Of a stretch of DNA of 64,000 nucleotides, positions 61,161 through 64,000 are shown piece after piece. Position numbers and translations under genes: made by a program. The notes under the pieces were generated by a model. It was not told the DNA's origin and ran no database searches. It saw only the letters and a list, made by a program, of their open reading frames with translations. The stretch is taken from positions 62,001-126,000 of the forward strand of contig NZ_JBHYRS010000002.1 in NCBI RefSeq assembly GCF_047974105.1. The letters are read 5' to 3'. The DNA comes from Mitsuokella sp047974105 (lineage in GTDB: Bacteria > Bacillota > Negativicutes > Selenomonadales > Selenomonadaceae). Within the stretch, counting starts at the first letter, position 1. Every line of letters starts with the position of its first letter.

Positions 61161-64000
61161 ATGAATCATATTTACAAAGTCGTCTGGAGCAAAGTGCGCG
61201 GCTGCTATATTGTCGTATCCGAAATCGCAAAAAGTAACGGCAAAAGCCGCTCACAGAAAGCCGCCGTGCTCGGGGCTGTGTTTATGGGAACGGTGCTGAT
61301 CACGGGAGCAGGGATCTTGAATCCGGTGGAAGCGGCCGGATATTCAGCTCTTAATGGTACGGCTAATACAGATAATTCAATTGCCATTGGCAACAACACG
61401 ACAGCAGGGAATAGTTCAAACAATGCATCGGCAATCGCTATTGGTGAATACGCGGATGCTACAAGTGCTAATGCTATAGCTATTGGTTTTGGCCAATCAA
61501 ACGCGAATAAAACAACAGCTAGTAATGAGAGTGCTATTGCCATTGGTACGAATGTTACATCATCGGGGCAGCGTTCCATTGCGCTGGGGGCACAGACAAA
61601 AGCTGAAAAGGATTCTTCTGTAGCAATTGGCTATGATACCCACGCAACGAATGATTCTACCGTAGCCATTGGCAGTGGAACAGATGCAAGAGGTCGTTAT
61701 TCTGTGGCCATTGGTCTTAGCTCTGTTGCAGGAACAACGACAAATAATGCATCGAATCCATTGGATGGTGGTGGAAGTGTGGCACTCGGCTATATTGCAG
61801 ATGCAGAAGCAGGCCGCAGCATTGCCATTGGTACAGCCTCTACGGCACAATATTCCACTTTTTCTACGGCTCTCGGCGATTCGTCAAATGCTCAGACCGA
61901 AGGCAGCGTAGCCCTTGGTGCAGGCTCCATAGCAACGCGTGCTGCTGGAAATAAGGAACAGACCATTACCGAAACTGTTGATTATAATACAGGTGTAACG
62001 ACTACCAAAACTCTTGGCAATGAGTTGACGGCTTATCTGAAACCGGATACGGTAGCTTCTGGACAGGAAAGTACTTGGACTTCGACGACAGGTGCTGTTT
62101 CCGTAGGTGGCGAGTCGACTTACAAAGTCTATGAAAATGGAGTCAAAGTTACCAAGACGGCAACTTTGACACGTCAGATCACCAACGTCGCAGCCGGTTC
62201 GGAAGATACGGATGCTGTCAACGTTGCACAGCTCAAGGCCGCACGTATCACCGTGACGTCAAGTGATAATTCCGTTGGCATTACGACTACTAAAGATGAT
62301 AATGACTACCATACAAATTATGACTTGAAAGTAGCCACGGCGACTTTGTCGGCAGGAACGGACGGTAAAATAACAAATCTCAATCCAACAGTAACAGAAT
62401 CGGATGGTAAATCCACGACTAATACACAGGCTTATGTCACAGGAGATGACGTTGCGGATGCCATCAATAATTCCGGCTTCAAATTGACAACATCCAATTC
62501 GGATGGTACGGCTTCCGGAACGAGCACAGAGTTAATTAATCCGGGCGAGACTGTCACGCTTGATGCCGGCAAGAACATCGCCCTGGCACAGAATGGCAAT
62601 AAAATCTCCATTGCCACGTCTGATGATATGACTTTGGGCAAGGCAAACAGTACGGACGGCTCTGGAAATACTGTAGCCGGCACAAATGGCAGACTCGCTG
62701 TTGACAATACGAATGGTTCCAGCGTTGTCATTGGCAAGGATGCTGTCTCGAAGACAAGCTCGACTTCGACGGTTGCACAGTCCGGCATTGGCGTCAATGG
62801 TACGGATGGTACGACAAATGGTGTTTCCATGTGGGCCGAGGGCAGCGGTACGAGCACGAAGGGCCATATTGGCCTGACTGGCTCGGACGGTGCTTTCACC
62901 GATATCTGGATCGACTATGGCACGAAAACGCTGAACAGCGATAAAAATACTACTGCGGATACAGCCAGCCGCCTTGTTTATACGGATACTAAGGGAAATC
63001 ATGAAGTTGCTACGATGGATGATGGTTTGAAGTTTAAAGGTGATGATGCTACGGTTATCACGAAAAAGTTGAATGAGCAGTTAGAAATTGTCGGCGGAGC
63101 CACTGGTGATTTAACGGATAACAATATTGCCGTCAAGAGTACTTCTGATGGTAAATTGAAAGTCCAGTTGGCCAAGGACCTTACAGATTTGAACAGTGTG
63201 AGTGTTGGGAATACAACGATAAATACAAGTGGCCTGGCCATTACCAATGGTCCAAGCATAACTGCGTCCGGTGTTGACGCAGGCAGTAAAGTCATTAGTA
63301 ATGTAGCAGATGGTGTCGCAAATAACGATGCTGTCAATGTTTCTCAGTTGAATGCCGTAAACAATAAGGCTAGTCAGCACTCTAGCGTGAAAGCTGGTTC
63401 GACCAATGTGACGGTATTAGAAGGAACGAATGCAGCTGGGGGTACAGAATACACGGTCGATTTGTCAAATAAAGTGACTTTGGGAACTGATGCCTCTAAG
63501 CAGGTATCCATCGATGGTACCAATGGTACTGTCACAGTCGGTCAGAATGGCACTCAGGTAAAATTGGATAGCACGGATGGCAGCGTGACAGCTGGCAGCG
63601 TAACCATCAATAAAGATGGCAAGGGCACGGTGAATGGCCTGACTAACAAAACTTGGAACAGCGATAGCTATACTTCGGGTCAGGCCGCAACAGAAGACCA
63701 GCTTCATCAGGTGGAACAGAATGCTAAATCCTATACGGATAGTCAAATTACCAATGTGAACAGCCGAATTAATCAGATTTCTCAGCAGCACACGACTGTT
63801 TCTGTAAATAATAACAGCACTTCCGGCAATCTAGTCCTGAACAAAACGAATGCGACGGATACCGCCGGTGCTAATTACGATATTTCCTTGAGCAATAATG
63901 TGACGATCGGCAGTGCGGGCACGAATGGTCAGAATGGTACTTTGACCGTGACCAGTGCAGACGGAACGAAATCCGTTAAGGCAGATGGAGAAAATGGTCA
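61161..64000 (+). CDS. Second trimeric autotransporter adhesin, N-terminal part (runs off the window)
   Basis: At least 946 codons, open to the window end. It starts with an extended signal peptide region (MNHIYKVVWSKVRGCYIVVSE) and a hydrophobic signal ending near NPVEAAG. YadA-type head repeats follow at about residues 70-255 (NSIAIGNNTTAG, SVAIGYDTHA, SIALGAQTKA). Then a neck-like segment (RQITNVAAGSEDTDAVNVAQL, about residues 335-355) leads into a Thr/Asn-rich stalk, with GLAITNGPSI and NDAVNVSQL near nt 63230-63350. The ATG follows GGAGGGAAAG. Head repeats begin much nearer the N-terminus than in the first autotransporter. Its anchor, and any SLH motif, lie outside the window. Confidence 0.92.
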   Translation, partial: MNHIYKVVWSKVRGCYIVVSEIAKSNGKSRSQKAAVLGAVFMGTVLITGAGILNPVEAAGYSALNGTANTDNSIAIGNNTTAGNSSNNASAIAIGEYADATSANAIAIGFGQSNANKTTASNESAIAIGTNVTSSGQRSIALGAQTKAEKDSSVAIGYDTHATNDSTVAIGSGTDARGRYSVAIGLSSVAGTTTNNASNPLDGGGSVALGYIADAEAGRSIAIGTASTAQYSTFSTALGDSSNAQTEGSVALGAGSIATRAAGNKEQTITETVDYNTGVTTTKTLGNELTAYLKPDTVASGQESTWTSTTGAVSVGGESTYKVYENGVKVTKTATLTRQITNVAAGSEDTDAVNVAQLKAARITVTSSDNSVGITTTKDDNDYHTNYDLKVATATLSAGTDGKITNLNPTVTESDGKSTTNTQAYVTGDDVADAINNSGFKLTTSNSDGTASGTSTELINPGETVTLDAGKNIALAQNGNKISIATSDDMTLGKANSTDGSGNTVAGTNGRLAVDNTNGSSVVIGKDAVSKTSSTSTVAQSGIGVNGTDGTTNGVSMWAEGSGTSTKGHIGLTGSDGAFTDIWIDYGTKTLNSDKNTTADTASRLVYTDTKGNHEVATMDDGLKFKGDDATVITKKLNEQLEIVGGATGDLTDNNIAVKSTSDGKLKVQLAKDLTDLNSVSVGNTTINTSGLAITNGPSITASGVDAGSKVISNVADGVANNDAVNVSQLNAVNNKASQHSSVKAGSTNVTVLEGTNAAGGTEYTVDLSNKVTLGTDASKQVSIDGTNGTVTVGQNGTQVKLDSTDGSVTAGSVTINKDGKGTVNGLTNKTWNSDSYTSGQAATEDQLHQVEQNAKSYTDSQITNVNSRINQISQQHTTVSVNNNSTSGNLVLNKTNATDTAGANYDISLSNNVTIGSAGTNGQNGTLTVTSADGTKSVKADGENG

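Noticed and set aside
60970..61164. A 64-residue open frame overlapping the second autotransporter start
   Set aside because: It lacks a ribosome-binding site and overlaps the well-supported ATG at 61161 in another frame.

Overview
The window looks like a chromosomal segment of a diderm (outer-membrane-bearing) Firmicute of the class Negativicutes, probably Selenomonadaceae (Selenomonas/Mitsuokella-like). Three things suggest this. The housekeeping cluster has Firmicute order (rimP-nusA-rnpM-ylxQ-infB-rbfA-nrnA-truB-ribF-rpsO-pnp). It sits beside true outer-membrane secretion systems (a TpsB/TpsA two-partner pair and two trimeric autotransporters). One trimeric autotransporter ends in an SLH motif, the peptidoglycan-binding domain that Negativicutes use to tether their outer membrane. 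The genus is inference; no rRNA or tRNA gene was seen.

Layout. 1-2.2 kb: a PLP aminotransferase and a CYTH-domain protein, each with its own terminator. 2.4-22.6 kb: a two-partner secretion operon with a TpsB transporter, a giant TpsA adhesin (about 5,990 residues once one frameshift near 14.77 kb is corrected) and a small YbjN-like protein. 22.7-29.9 kb: metabolic and regulatory genes, namely a radical SAM protein, a divergent hxlR/ygiD-type pair, a secreted esterase with a marR gene under a promoter carrying two matching operators, a convergent aldo/keto reductase and an MFS exporter. 29.9-40.7 kb: the translation/RNA-metabolism cluster, with structured leaders before rimP and rpsO. 40.8-42.3 kb: a lone tyrosine recombinase followed by a dense group of palindromic repeats. 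42.3-58.1 kb: a membrane-anchored SGNH hydrolase, a secreted protein, an orphan OmpR-type response regulator and a 4,129-residue trimeric autotransporter. 58.1-60.7 kb: a DNPH1-like nucleotide hydrolase, a P-loop kinase-like protein and cyclopropane-fatty-acid synthase, with more palindromic repeats. 61.2 kb to the end: the start of a second trimeric autotransporter, cut by the window edge.

How it works together. Much of the window (over 33 kb) encodes very large surface adhesins and their export machinery. The most interesting protein is the first trimeric autotransporter. After its membrane anchor it continues into a periplasmic linker, a short coiled coil and an SLH motif, which could pin the adhesin to the cell wall. 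The most interesting DNA is a pair of roughly 88-bp elements at 42.1 and 58.7 kb, in opposite orientation. They share a 34-nt core with one mismatch, but are enclosed by stem arms that differ between the copies while staying self-complementary. They bracket the autotransporter segment, and a tyrosine recombinase lies just outside it.
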